A DNA stretch of 64,000 nt from assembly GCF_016428585.1 (NCBI RefSeq), contig NZ_JAELVR010000002.1, forward strand, positions 62,001 through 126,000, given 5' to 3'. The position numbers and the translations under genes were made by a program. The stretch is from Sedimentitalea arenosa. Its GTDB lineage: Bacteria; Pseudomonadota; Alphaproteobacteria; Rhodobacterales; Rhodobacteraceae. This document shows positions 51,110 through 60,034 of the stretch, piece after piece. A model generated the notes under the pieces. The model was not told the origin of the DNA, did not search any database, and saw nothing but the letters and a program-made list of their open reading frames with translations. Position 1 is the first letter of the stretch. Each line of letters opens with the position of its first letter.

Positions 51110-51188
51110 GTGGCTGTCCCTCGGTCTTGAATCTTGGCAGTGCCTTATCGGGTTCGCCCAAAGGGTGCAACGCGTGACGTGCCGGGCG

Positions 51189-51500
51189 TCAACCGCCGAC
51201 CCCGCCTTTCATACGGGCCTGCGTTTCCGCGTCGACGATCGGACCGTCCAACGCCTCCGCGCGGCGCCGCAACGAGTCGAGTCGCCCTTGCAATTCGTCC
51301 TCCGCGGCACGTGCTTCGAGTTCTGGAGCGGGACCGGAAGCTATCAGCCTGTCAATCGGCAGAAGGGGAGGGTAATCGGCGTCGAGCAACTCCGGAGCGA
51401 TGGTCGAGTCAAGGTCCGGGACGGGCGTGCAGGCCGCCAGAGCGACAGCACAGACGGGGCCGCAAATCAGTGCCGTGACCCAGGTCCTGGCCGGTTTCAT
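51189..51500 (-). CDS. Small predicted lipoprotein
   Basis: A 103-aa protein with an N-terminal hydrophobic signal and lipobox LAAC (C24), followed by TPVPDLDSTIAPELLDADYP and a charged helical segment (ELEARAAEDELQGRLDSLRRR). It would be lipid-anchored in the periplasm. An in-frame extension upstream runs into the TetR operator and is rejected. Similar small lipoproteins occur beside hom in Roseobacters. Function unknown. Confidence 0.75.
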   Translation of the reverse strand: MKPARTWVTALICGPVCAVALAACTPVPDLDSTIAPELLDADYPPLLPIDRLIASGPAPELEARAAEDELQGRLDSLRRRAEALDGPIVDAETQARMKGGVGG

Positions 51501-51572
51501 CAATGCCTCGCTTGAACTGCAACCTGTCAAGGGATGACTCTTTCCGGCGGAGGGCGCAAGCAGGGGGTTTTT

Positions 51573-51590
51573 TCTGAACGTACGTTCAGA
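51573..51590. promoter_or_regulatory. Perfect 18-bp palindrome, probable TetR operator
   Basis: TCTGAACGTACGTTCAGA is fully self-complementary and lies 13 bp before the TetR-family start codon, in the divergent gap with the lipoprotein gene. The TGAACGTACGTTCA core is typical of AcrR/TetR-type operators. Autorepression is the likely function. Confidence 0.8.
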
Positions 51591-51603
51591 TAACCTGCGG
51601 CAT

Positions 51604-52194
51604 ATGGCGCGCACCACCGGATCCCACTCTGACATCACTGGCCCCCGCATCCGCGAGGTGGCGCTGGACCTGTTCGCGCGGCGCGGATTCGCCGCCGTTT
51701 CGATGCGCCAGATCGCGTCTGGTGTCGGGGTGCAAGCCGGGGCGCTCTACAATTACACGCCCGACAAGCAGAGCCTGCTGTTCGGGCTGATGCGCGAGCA
51801 TATGGAAGAATTGCTGGCGGCACGTGCCGCGCGTGAAGTTCCGGATGATCCGTTGGCGGAGCTCGAGGACTTCACGCGGTTTCACATCGCGCATCACCTC
51901 GAGAGGCCGGATGCGGTTTTCATTTCCTACATGGAATTGCGAAATCTCAGCCCGGAAAATTTCGGCCTGATCGAAACCCTGCGCCGCGCCTATGAAGATC
52001 AGCTCGAGGAGATCCTGAAGCGGGGCGTGGCGGTCGGCGTGTTCGACGTGCCGGATACGAAGATCGCGACGCTGGCGCTGATCGCGATGCTGACCGGGGT
52101 CAGCACGTGGTACAGACCCGCCGGCCGGTTGTCGGTTCAGCAGGTCGAAACGATCTACTGGGACATGGTGCGCAAGGCGGTCGCCACGGCCTGA
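51604..52194 (+). CDS. TetR/AcrR-family transcriptional regulator
   Basis: A 196-aa repressor. The N-terminal helix-turn-helix reads AAVSMRQIASGVGVQAGALYNY, and the rest is a helical ligand-binding domain. It lies just downstream of an 18-bp palindrome, so it is probably autoregulated. Its other targets and ligand are unknown; the pirin gene converges with it 20 bp away. Confidence 0.9.
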   Translation: MARTTGSHSDITGPRIREVALDLFARRGFAAVSMRQIASGVGVQAGALYNYTPDKQSLLFGLMREHMEELLAARAAREVPDDPLAELEDFTRFHIAHHLERPDAVFISYMELRNLSPENFGLIETLRRAYEDQLEEILKRGVAVGVFDVPDTKIATLALIAMLTGVSTWYRPAGRLSVQQVETIYWDMVRKAVATA

Positions 52195-52214
52195 CGCCGG
52201 AACGACCGCAGCAT

Positions 52215-53126
52215 TCAATGCGCCGGCTGGATAAAGGTGCCGTTGCGCAGATCGCGCATGGCCTGCATCAGTTCTTCCTGCGTGTTCATCACGATCGGAC
52301 CGTGCCAGGCGACCGGTTCCTGGATCGGCGCGCCCGAGATCAGAAGGAAGCGCACGCCGTCAGGGCCCGCCTGAACTGTTACCTCGTCACCTGTGCCGAA
52401 GCGGATCAGGGTGCGATCGCCGCTCAGGTCGCGAATGTTCACCTCCTGACCGGCGACCTCTTTCTCGAGCAACACGCCCGTAGGGGCGGAGGCATCGGAA
52501 AAAGCGGCCGCGCCTTCGAACACATAGGCGAAGGCCCGGCGATAGGTGTCGATCCTGAAGGTCCTGCGGACGCCCGCCGGAACGAACACGTCCAGATATT
52601 GCGGGTCCGCCGCGATCCCGTCGACCGGGCCGGTCTTTCCCCAGAAATGCCCGACGATGATCTTCACGCGGGTGCCGTCGTCGTCGATCACCTCGGGGAT
52701 GTCGGCCGCCGTCACGTCCTGGTAGCGCGGTGCGGTCATCTTCTGCGCCGAGGGCAGGTTGCCCCAGAGCTGGAAGCCGTGCATCTGCCCCTTGGCGTTT
52801 CCGTGGGGCATTTCCTGGTGCAGGATGCCCGACCCGGCGGTCATCCACTGCACGTCACCGGCCCCCAGCGTGCCGACGTTGCCCAGCGAGTCGCCGTGAT
52901 CGACCGTGCCCGACAGCACGTATGTGATGGTTTCGATGCCGCGATGGGGGTGCCAGGGAAACCCCTTGATATAGTCTTGTGGATGTTCGTTGCGGAAGTC
53001 ATCGAACAGCAGGAACGGGTCCAGTTCGGACGGGTCCTGAAACCCGAAGGCACGGTGCAGTTTGACTCCGGCGCCTTCCAGCGTCGGAACGGCTTTGCGG
53101 GTTTCGAGAGTCGGACGAAGCGACAT
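52215..53126 (-). CDS. Pirin family protein
   Basis: A 303-aa bicupin. The N-terminal cupin metal site is in GFPWHPHRGIETITYVLSG and GSGILHQEMPHG, which supply His and Glu ligands. The C-terminal cupin is degenerate (GAPIQEPVAWHGPIVMNT). Relatives include quercetin dioxygenase-like and redox-sensing pirins. AGGAGAAATC precedes the ATG at 53126. Role unknown. Confidence 0.9.
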   Translation of the reverse strand: MSLRPTLETRKAVPTLEGAGVKLHRAFGFQDPSELDPFLLFDDFRNEHPQDYIKGFPWHPHRGIETITYVLSGTVDHGDSLGNVGTLGAGDVQWMTAGSGILHQEMPHGNAKGQMHGFQLWGNLPSAQKMTAPRYQDVTAADIPEVIDDDGTRVKIIVGHFWGKTGPVDGIAADPQYLDVFVPAGVRRTFRIDTYRRAFAYVFEGAAAFSDASAPTGVLLEKEVAGQEVNIRDLSGDRTLIRFGTGDEVTVQAGPDGVRFLLISGAPIQEPVAWHGPIVMNTQEELMQAMRDLRNGTFIQPAH

Positions 53127-53249
53127 GATTTCTCCTAGGGAAGAGCAGGGTTCTACATTCTCCCAGAAGATAAGCAGGCTGACGGCGGCGGCAATCGGCA
53201 CCGGCAAACCTGAGATGTGCGGTCCCGCACAGGAAGCATCGTGTCGCGG

Positions 53250-53891
53250 TCACGTCCACGGTGCGACGTGAAACCAGGCACCGTCGACGCAGACAGTCTC
53301 TGGGCTGCCGCAATGGAAGCGGAAATAGGTCATTTCGGCCTGGGGCAATCGACAGATGCCCGGCAGGCCGACCATGTCGAGCGCGACCGTCGCGGCATGG
53401 CTGCCCACATGACCGCTTGGGCAGACAGGTTGCGCTGGCGACACCAGCGTGTTGCGCACCGGTTGTCCGGCGGTAAAGGTGCGCAGTCTGATCTGGACAG
53501 GGTGCGCCTCGGGATGGCGGGCGAGGAAATCGGCGTCCAACCGGATCTCGTCGATCCGCTCGACGGAGCGATAGGCGCCCGACAGGGTCTTGACCTTGTC
53601 ATGCCGGCGCAGCGCCTCGATCGGAAGGTCGCCGAAATTCGTCGAAATCCGGCAACGACGGTCAAAGCCCGGTAGCGTCCATGTGATGATCGAGCGGGAT
53701 GGCGTTTCTGCGTCGGACCGCGGCTGCGCGTCCCCCAGGCCGGCCTGTTCGAGTACAGAGGCGATCAGGTCGGAGTCGGCGTCATACCCGCGATCGATTT
53801 CCGGGTCTTGCGATCTGCGCATGGTTTCGGACGACGGCACGTGTTGCACCGGTCGCATTGGGGGTGGGGTCTTGTGGGGCCAGATACTCAT
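53250..53891 (-). CDS. Stand-alone Hint (hedgehog/intein-like) domain protein
   Basis: A 213-aa protein. Residues about 70-170 fit the Hint domain family that is abundant in Rhodobacterales: CRISTNFGDLPIEALRRHDKV, then YRSVERIDEIRLD, HPVQIRLRTFTAG and NTLVSPAQPV. The N-terminal 65 residues are polar and probably disordered. The possible splice nucleophile is the Cys in RRCRIS. No attached calcium-binding or RTX repeats are present, unlike the usual long forms. It may be a self-processing remnant or a partner of a secreted protein. Confidence 0.7.
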   Translation of the reverse strand: MSIWPHKTPPPMRPVQHVPSSETMRRSQDPEIDRGYDADSDLIASVLEQAGLGDAQPRSDAETPSRSIITWTLPGFDRRCRISTNFGDLPIEALRRHDKVKTLSGAYRSVERIDEIRLDADFLARHPEAHPVQIRLRTFTAGQPVRNTLVSPAQPVCPSGHVGSHAATVALDMVGLPGICRLPQAEMTYFRFHCGSPETVCVDGAWFHVAPWT

Positions 53892-54152
53892 GCGCGGACC
53901 GTAGCAATTTGATCCAAAACTGTAAAAAATCCAGTTGGATCTTGATTAACGCGGGGCTGTTCAACCGTTTCGGCAGAAACGAAGGCGCCAAGAACCGGGG
54001 ATTGTTGACGGTTGCGGAGCAAAACACACCGCGACTCGGTCGCGCCGTTCGGACGCAGGGAGGTCGCTGACGCGAACACATGGTCGCAAACAAGAGCGAT
54101 CCCGCGCGGTATGTGTTCGAACTTGCCTGAAAGGCAAATGCGGGGACATCAC

Positions 54153-55109
54153 ATGAAAGTCGGATTTATCGGTCTGGGCAATGTCGGCGGCAAGCTCGCG
54201 GGGAGTTTGCTTCGCAACGGGTTCGATCTGGCCGTGCACGATCTGAACAGCGATCTGGTCGACGCGTTTGTCGCGCGCAGTGCCAAAGCCGGCGGGTCCG
54301 CCGCAGCGCTTATGGAGGAGTGCGATGCGGTCATCACGTGCCTGCCCAGCCCGGCGGCCAGCGCACGGGTGCTGGACGAGATGTTGCCCCAGGTGGGACC
54401 GGGCAAGATCTGGCTCGAGATGTCGACGACCGACGAGGCCGAAGTGAAGCGTCTGGGTGCCGAGGTGGCCGCGCGGGGTGGGATGGCTGTGGATTGTCCC
54501 GTTTCCGGAGGTTGTCACCGGGCGGACAGCGGCAATATCAGTATCTTCGCCGGCTGTGACCGGGCGGCCTTCGAAACCGTCCTGCCGCTCCTGACCGTCA
54601 TGGGGCGGCGTGTGCTGCATACGGGCCCGCTGGGGAGTGCCAGTGTTCTCAAGGTGGTGACGAATTACCTTGCCACGGCGAACCTGGTCAGTTGCGCGGA
54701 AGCGCTGGTCGTCTCCAAAGCCGCCGGAATGGACCTCAATACCGCGTACGAGGCGATACGGATCAGCTCGGGCACGAGCTTCGTGCATGAAACCGAAAGC
54801 CAGGTGATCCTGAACGGAAGCAGGGACATCTCGTTCACGATGGATCTGGTCGCAAAGGATATCGGCCTGTTTCAGCAAGTCGCGGACAGGGCAGGGGTTC
54901 CGCTCGATATCAGCCCGCGATTGATCGAGATATTCGCCGACGGGATCGAACGTTTTGGCCCGCGCGAACTGTCTCCCAACATCATCAAGCGGCTTGAGGA
55001 GGCGACGGGGCTGGACATACGCGCGCCAGGATTTCCGGCCCAGATGGTCGATGATGAACCCGAGGCACCGGGTGAAGAGGTGGTGGTGCACCGGCAGGCG
55101 GCAGAATGA
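54153..55109 (+). CDS. 3-hydroxyisobutyrate dehydrogenase-family oxidoreductase
   Basis: A 318-aa beta-hydroxyacid dehydrogenase. The NAD(P) loop is GFIGLGNVGGKLAGSL; the substrate loop is DCPVSGGCHRADSG; the catalytic Lys is K167 with N171 (LKVVTNYL). The substrate-site variant CPVSGG is typical. It oxidises a beta-hydroxyacid such as 3-hydroxyisobutyrate or tartronate semialdehyde's alcohol; the specificity is not readable. In-frame sequence upstream from 54012 is non-typical and is left out. Confidence 0.88.
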   Translation: MKVGFIGLGNVGGKLAGSLLRNGFDLAVHDLNSDLVDAFVARSAKAGGSAAALMEECDAVITCLPSPAASARVLDEMLPQVGPGKIWLEMSTTDEAEVKRLGAEVAARGGMAVDCPVSGGCHRADSGNISIFAGCDRAAFETVLPLLTVMGRRVLHTGPLGSASVLKVVTNYLATANLVSCAEALVVSKAAGMDLNTAYEAIRISSGTSFVHETESQVILNGSRDISFTMDLVAKDIGLFQQVADRAGVPLDISPRLIEIFADGIERFGPRELSPNIIKRLEEATGLDIRAPGFPAQMVDDEPEAPGEEVVVHRQAAE

Positions 55110-55164
55110 CCTGTTCGCCGTCGTGATAACCGGCTAATCCGGACGTCGTGAAGGAGACGTTCGG

Positions 55165-55629
55165 ATGAGTGACGACACCACATTGGCCGTGCTCGAAGCT
55201 AGCCCGTTCCGCCGGTTCATCGCGGTTTCGACCCTCGCGGCGGTCGGGGTGCTGCTGCTGGTATCGGCCGCGACCACGGTGACCGAGCCGATGTGGCAGA
55301 TCGTGCTTGCGGTGCTTGGCGGCCTTGCTGCATGGAGTGCCGACAAGGTACGCCGCGCCACCGCGCTGCGGGTGGAGCTGACGCCAGAGGGATTGCGCGA
55401 CAGCAGTGGCACCTGGATCGCCCGCATGGACGAGATCGCCGGAGTCGACCGTGGCGCCTTCGCGTTCAAACCCTCGAACGGCTTTCTGGTCAAGACCCGG
55501 AGCCGGAGCGCGCGCGGCTGGCAGCCTGGGCTTTGGTGGCGGTTCGGAACCCGCATCGGGATCGGTGGCGTCACGCCGGGCGCTCAGGCGCGCGTGATGG
55601 CGGACATTTTGGCCAAGCGCCTTGACTGA
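55165..55629 (+). CDS. Small membrane protein, unknown function
   Basis: A 154-aa protein with two N-terminal hydrophobic segments (FIAVSTLAAVGVLLLVSAAT and WQIVLAVLGGLAAWSA) and a cytoplasmic-looking beta-rich C-terminal domain (LRVELTPEGLRDSSGTWIARM and GGVTPGAQARVMADILAKRL). AAGGAGACG precedes the ATG. This PH-like layout occurs in conserved Rhodobacterales membrane proteins. I cannot name a function. Confidence 0.72.
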   Translation: MSDDTTLAVLEASPFRRFIAVSTLAAVGVLLLVSAATTVTEPMWQIVLAVLGGLAAWSADKVRRATALRVELTPEGLRDSSGTWIARMDEIAGVDRGAFAFKPSNGFLVKTRSRSARGWQPGLWWRFGTRIGIGGVTPGAQARVMADILAKRLD

Positions 55630-55634
55630 GCCGA

Positions 55635-56201
55635 TCAGGCGTCGGCGCCAACCCATTTGAGCTGGGGTGCGAACCGCGGACGCGTGAACACGAAATTCTC
55701 GAGCTGGATCGGGTCCATGCCGATGTTCAGGAGCGGTTCGAAGGTGTTGTTGGTTTCAACGAGGATCACCCTCTCCATGTCGGGCATATTGGGCAGGCGC
55801 GTCGCCAGGTCAGATACGTTCGCATCCGTCAGGTCGGTCGGGAAGCCCCGGTTCGCCGACCAGTCCACGTAATAGCGGCTGTCGGCGTCGCTCCAGCGCA
55901 CCACGGTAATCCGGAGCGTCGTTTCCGAGCCCTCGCGCACCAGCAGGTCGAGCATGTTGTGCATGCTGTCTATGTAAGTGTCGTCGATCGAACCGGTCTC
56001 GCGCGAAAGAAGATCGCTGATCGTGTAGGCCGCCTTGAGATTGACCGAGCTTTGGCGGTAACCGTCGAAATAGACGAAACTGGCCATGAAAGCCCAGAAC
56101 ACGAAGGGCATGGCAAGCACGAATTCGACGTTGACGTTGCCATCGGTGGCGCGGCCGAACCTGCGCAGATGAATGAAAAGCGAACGAATGGGCATGGTCA
56201 T
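55635..56201 (-). CDS. TadE/TadF-like pilus-assembly protein
   Basis: A 188-aa protein with a pseudopilin-type N-terminus: a basic leader (IRSLFIHLRRFGRATDGNVN) followed by the Glu-containing helix VEFVLAMPFVFWAFMASFVY. The rest is periplasmic. Its start overlaps the upstream TadE-like gene by ATGA. It is the third of three coupled genes resembling TadG-TadE-TadF, minor components of Flp-type pili. The rest of the Tad machinery is not in this window. Confidence 0.82.
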   Translation of the reverse strand: MTMPIRSLFIHLRRFGRATDGNVNVEFVLAMPFVFWAFMASFVYFDGYRQSSVNLKAAYTISDLLSRETGSIDDTYIDSMHNMLDLLVREGSETTLRITVVRWSDADSRYYVDWSANRGFPTDLTDANVSDLATRLPNMPDMERVILVETNNTFEPLLNIGMDPIQLENFVFTRPRFAPQLKWVGADA

Positions 56202-56731
56202 TTCGGCTCCTGAACGAAGGCCGAGGTCGAGATCAGCGCGTATTGGCCTGCGCCGTCCTTGGCGATGCTCTTGCCCAGGCCGGTGGTGGGAAAAACCGGG
56301 TTGATCTTGGCGCACGCGCGCAGGATCATCAGCTCGTTCTCGGCGCCATTGACGAAGGTGCGGACCGGCGAGACTTCCTGGGATTGATCCGTGCAATCTG
56401 CCTCGGGATTGATTCCAGCCCAGTTTCGCGGGTCGACCTGGACCATCTCGAGCCGCAGGTTGGACGAACAATCGTTGATGAAGCCCGCACGCTCGCAGAT
56501 CAGGGTCTTGAGTTGGTCATGCTGGGGCGCGGTTCCGGTGCCCAGCCTGATGTCGCGCACTGTCAGATCGACCGCGCGCTCCAGCATGGAATGGTTCAGC
56601 GTCGCCATCGCCAGTTCGATCCCGGACAGGAAAATGACCAGCATGGCGGGAAAGGTCAGCGCGAACTCGATGGTCGACTGACCATCCTCGCAGTGCAGGA
56701 ACCGAGCGATGCGGCGTTGGAGCTGTCTCAT
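56198..56731 (-). CDS. TadE-like pseudopilin
   Basis: A 177-aa protein with the classic TadE start, basic leader LQRRIARFLHCEDGQSTIEF then helix ALTFPAMLVIFLSGIELAMA. The Gly-Gln-Ser/Glu pattern fits prepilin peptidase processing. The periplasmic part has four or more Cys that may form disulfides. It overlaps the VWA gene by 1 nt and the next gene by 4 nt. Confidence 0.85.
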   Translation of the reverse strand: MRQLQRRIARFLHCEDGQSTIEFALTFPAMLVIFLSGIELAMATLNHSMLERAVDLTVRDIRLGTGTAPQHDQLKTLICERAGFINDCSSNLRLEMVQVDPRNWAGINPEADCTDQSQEVSPVRTFVNGAENELMILRACAKINPVFPTTGLGKSIAKDGAGQYALISTSAFVQEPK

Positions 56732-58176
56732 CAGTTCACCAGTTTCAGTTCGTTGATTTGGCGGGCGATGGCCGAGAACACGGCCGCGATTTCATTGGGA
56801 CTCGCGATGAAGAAATGCGAGGGGCTCGAGGCGCAGTTCTTCATCTGGGTGCGCGGCGCGCCGGTCACGTCGAAGGCGATCGTGTAGACGATCACGTTGC
56901 GGCTGGGGTGCTTGGCCAGGTTGCATTGCGAATAGAAACTGCTGACATTGTCCGATGCGCTGGTGATGTTCCTGGAGCCGGAGTCGTTGCCCTCCTTCAG
57001 CTCCTTTGTAGGGTTGTCCTCGTGCATGCCGTCCTTTGGACGCACCTGCTCCGTGATCTGCCCGTCGGTCATCAGGACGATGTACTTCACGGTGTCCGAC
57101 GCCAGCCAGTTTGCCGGGCGGGTCTTGAATTCGTCCGGGACCAGCCCCGCCGTCGCCATCGCGGCGAAGGCCGGTCTGCTCGTCGGATCCAGCAGAGCCA
57201 ACGCATATTTCATGGCGTAGTGCGTGCCTGTGCCGTCGTGCATCCGCATCGTGTTGATCATGGTGTTGAGGTTGCCGGGGTTGTTCGACGCGTAGACGAT
57301 CGAGGATTGATCCTGCGGACACCAGCCCCAGTCCATCACGCTTGAAGCGATCTCCCAGTTCATGAAATGCGGCGTCTGGTCATAGGATGATCCGTTGGGC
57401 AGGCCCGAATGCGTGAAGTCGGAACTGCCGATCTCGAGGCAGGAAGAAACGTTGGGATACCTGCCGTCAGACGTGCCGCCCTTGTCCGGGTCAAGTTCGA
57501 TGTCCGGATAGCGCACGCCGTTCAGGCGATTGAACATCCAGGGTCCGGGATTGGTCTGTCCTGCATAGGGGATCAGGTTGACCGATGTCTTGGCTGCCGC
57601 GTCGCCTGCAAGGACGGCATTGACGAAATTCACGGCCGCTGGACGCAATTTGTCCATACGGCTGTTGTTGCGCATCGATCCCGAGATATCGAGCACCAGC
57701 GAAATCTCTACATTCGGAACCCGTTCTTCGGCGGCACCTGCGGCCGGAACCGTCAGTTCGTCCAGATTCAGCATGTGCATGAACTGCGTCGGCATGGTGG
57801 TTTCCGCGGTGGCCGACACGTTTCGGAAGTTGATCCCCGGCACCACGTTGATCGACTTGATGTGCTCGGCAAGGCCCGCCTTGTCGAAATAGTCGCGGAC
57901 CACCTCCTTCGGCGGAAGCGGCTGGTCGAGATCCGCGGCGGCCAGAACGGCCCGGTCGAGCGTGTTCTGCAGCTTGGAGCGTTCGCGTTCGAAATGCATG
58001 AGGTCGATTCCGATGCCCCCGACCATCAGGATCATCAGGAAGATATAGACCCCCATGATGAGCATCGCCCCGTCCTCGTTGCGCGCAAAACTCCCCAAGA
58101 ATGTCGCTGCCCTGCTGGCCCTGCGCGGGCCAAGGTGGCGAGATCGGAAGGGGCTGCAGGCGTTACGCAAGAACAT
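56731..58176 (-). CDS. TadG-like pilus-assembly protein with von Willebrand A domain
   Basis: A 481-aa protein. The N-terminal membrane helix follows EDGAMLIMGVYIFLMILMVG. A von Willebrand factor A domain then has the MIDAS motif LVLDISGSM (DxSxS), with IVLMTDGQIT later for the acidic metal contact. It ends with FHFIASPNEIAAVFSAIARQ-like helical sequence. It leads the three-gene tad-like operon and may help anchor Flp pili or secreted filaments. Confidence 0.87.
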   Translation of the reverse strand: MFLRNACSPFRSRHLGPRRASRAATFLGSFARNEDGAMLIMGVYIFLMILMVGGIGIDLMHFERERSKLQNTLDRAVLAAADLDQPLPPKEVVRDYFDKAGLAEHIKSINVVPGINFRNVSATAETTMPTQFMHMLNLDELTVPAAGAAEERVPNVEISLVLDISGSMRNNSRMDKLRPAAVNFVNAVLAGDAAAKTSVNLIPYAGQTNPGPWMFNRLNGVRYPDIELDPDKGGTSDGRYPNVSSCLEIGSSDFTHSGLPNGSSYDQTPHFMNWEIASSVMDWGWCPQDQSSIVYASNNPGNLNTMINTMRMHDGTGTHYAMKYALALLDPTSRPAFAAMATAGLVPDEFKTRPANWLASDTVKYIVLMTDGQITEQVRPKDGMHEDNPTKELKEGNDSGSRNITSASDNVSSFYSQCNLAKHPSRNVIVYTIAFDVTGAPRTQMKNCASSPSHFFIASPNEIAAVFSAIARQINELKLVN

Positions 58177-58522
58177 GGTTCACCTCGTTTTCCGCAAGGG
58201 ACGGACAGATCGCAGGATGGAGTAAGTCTCATCCTGAATGCCCCGAGATCATGTCGGAAATGAGGCGATAACCGGCAAATTCGCTGTGAAATGCCGCAGT
58301 TATTGCCACGATACGTTTAATCGAATTGAGTTGTTTCGCAGGTGGCGACAATCATTGGGACGCCGTGTTGCGCGCTGCGACACGCGGCCCGGATTCGCTC
58401 CGGAGTGTGGCGCGATGTTATCCGAACGGAAGAAAGGTCACACAAATCAATCTGTTCGGCATAGAGTCGGAGACTCAACGACGGCTGTCACGAGTCGCCG
58501 AGATGGCAGGGAGGAGCCAGAG
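58177..58522. other. 346-bp divergent intergenic region
   Basis: No gene is supported. It separates the minus-strand TadG-like operon from the plus-strand glutamate dehydrogenase, so both promoters lie here. The stretch about 58315-58335 is relatively AT-rich (GATACGTTTAATCGAATTG). The ribosome site GGGAGGAG of the dehydrogenase is at the right end. Confidence 0.5.
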
Positions 58523-59953
58523 ATGAACCAGAGAAACGAACCGAGTTTCCGCGAGAGCGTCGATCTGATGTTCAATCGCGCCGTGGCGCTGATGGACCTG
58601 GCGCCGGGGCTCGAAGAAAAGATCCGTGTCTGCAACGCGACCTACACGGTGCGCTTCGGCGTGCGGCTGCGCGGCCAGATACAGACCTTCACCGGCTACC
58701 GCTCCGTGCATTCCGAACACATGGAGCCGGTCAAGGGCGGCATCCGCTACGCGCCCAGCGTCCATCAGGACGAGGTCGAGGCACTGGCGGCGCTGATGAC
58801 CTACAAATGCGCTCTTGTCGAAGCGCCGTTCGGCGGCTCCAAGGGGGGCTTGCGCATCGATCCCCGACAGTATGACGAACACGAACTCGAACAGATCACC
58901 CGCCGCTTCGCCTATGAACTGGCCAAGCGCGACCTGATCCATCCCTCTCAGAACGTGCCGGCGCCGGACATGGGCACCGGCGAGCGGGAAATGGCGTGGA
59001 TCGCGGATCAGTACGCACGGATGAACACGACCGACATCAACGCACGCGCGTGCGTGACTGGCAAGCCGCTGAACGCCGGCGGCATCGCGGGGCGGGTCGA
59101 GGCGACCGGGCGGGGCGTGCAATATGCCTTGCGCGAGTTCTTCCGCGACGAGCGCGATATCGAGAAAGCGGGGATGAGCGGATCACTGGATGGCAAACAG
59201 GTCATCGTCCAGGGGCTTGGAAACGTCGGCTATCACGCGGCCAAATTCCTGGCCGAGGAAGATGGGTGCGTGATCACCGGCATCATCGAGCGGGACGGCG
59301 CGCTGTTCAATCCGGCTGGTCTGGATGTCGAAGCCGTTCACAATTGGATTCGCAAGCACGGCGGCGTGACCGGGTTTCCGGACGCGGCCCACTCGGCCGA
59401 AGGTGCGGCGGTGCTCGAGGAAGAGTGCGACATCCTGATCCCGGCGGCGCTGGAAGGTGTCATCAACCTGTCCAACGCCGACCGAATCAAGGCTCCGCTG
59501 ATCATCGAGGCCGCAAACGGCCCGATCACCGCCGGGGCCGACGATATCCTGCGCGCCAAGGGCACGGTGATCATTCCGGACATGTACGCGAACGCCGGCG
59601 GCGTCACCGTATCGTATTTCGAATGGGTCAAGAACCTCAGCCATATCCGGTTTGGCCGGATGCAACGCCGACAGGAAGAGGCGCGGCACCAGCTTGTCGT
59701 GGACGAGTTGGAACGTCTCGATCGCTATCTCGGCGATGCGTGGAGCATGTCTCCCGACTTCAAGAAGAAATACCTTCGCGGTGCGGATGAACTGGAACTG
59801 GTCCGCTCGGGGCTGGATGACACGATGCGGATCGCCTACCAGTCGATGCGCACGGTCTGGCATGAACGCGAGGACGTGCATGACCTGCGCACCGCGGCGT
59901 ACCTCGTGTCCATCGACAAGGTCGCAGCCAGCTACCGCGCCAAGGGACTCTGA
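58523..59953 (+). CDS. Glu/Leu/Phe/Val dehydrogenase (glutamate dehydrogenase)
   Basis: A 476-aa enzyme converting glutamate and 2-oxoglutarate with NAD(P). Substrate and catalytic lysines are K71 (VKGGIRY), K95 (MTYKCALVE) and K107 (PFGGSKGG). The nucleotide-binding motif is VQGLGNVGYHAA. GRVEATGRGV and NAGGVTVSYFEWVKNL are typical. The length is close to the single-subunit hexameric class. GGGAGGAG precedes the ATG. It stands alone. Confidence 0.93.
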   Translation: MNQRNEPSFRESVDLMFNRAVALMDLAPGLEEKIRVCNATYTVRFGVRLRGQIQTFTGYRSVHSEHMEPVKGGIRYAPSVHQDEVEALAALMTYKCALVEAPFGGSKGGLRIDPRQYDEHELEQITRRFAYELAKRDLIHPSQNVPAPDMGTGEREMAWIADQYARMNTTDINARACVTGKPLNAGGIAGRVEATGRGVQYALREFFRDERDIEKAGMSGSLDGKQVIVQGLGNVGYHAAKFLAEEDGCVITGIIERDGALFNPAGLDVEAVHNWIRKHGGVTGFPDAAHSAEGAAVLEEECDILIPAALEGVINLSNADRIKAPLIIEAANGPITAGADDILRAKGTVIIPDMYANAGGVTVSYFEWVKNLSHIRFGRMQRRQEEARHQLVVDELERLDRYLGDAWSMSPDFKKKYLRGADELELVRSGLDDTMRIAYQSMRTVWHEREDVHDLRTAAYLVSIDKVAASYRAKGL

Positions 59954-60034
59954 AGAAAAACGCCAATTGCGGACTGGTTCCTGCGCATGGCCGATCTAGC
60001 TTGCCGCAGTAACGACCGAATGAAAGGACTGCCG

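Noticed and set aside
48530-51130. 866-aa plus-strand frame across recJ, glpX and hom
   Set aside because: It lies antisense to three clearly conserved genes and has antisense-type composition.
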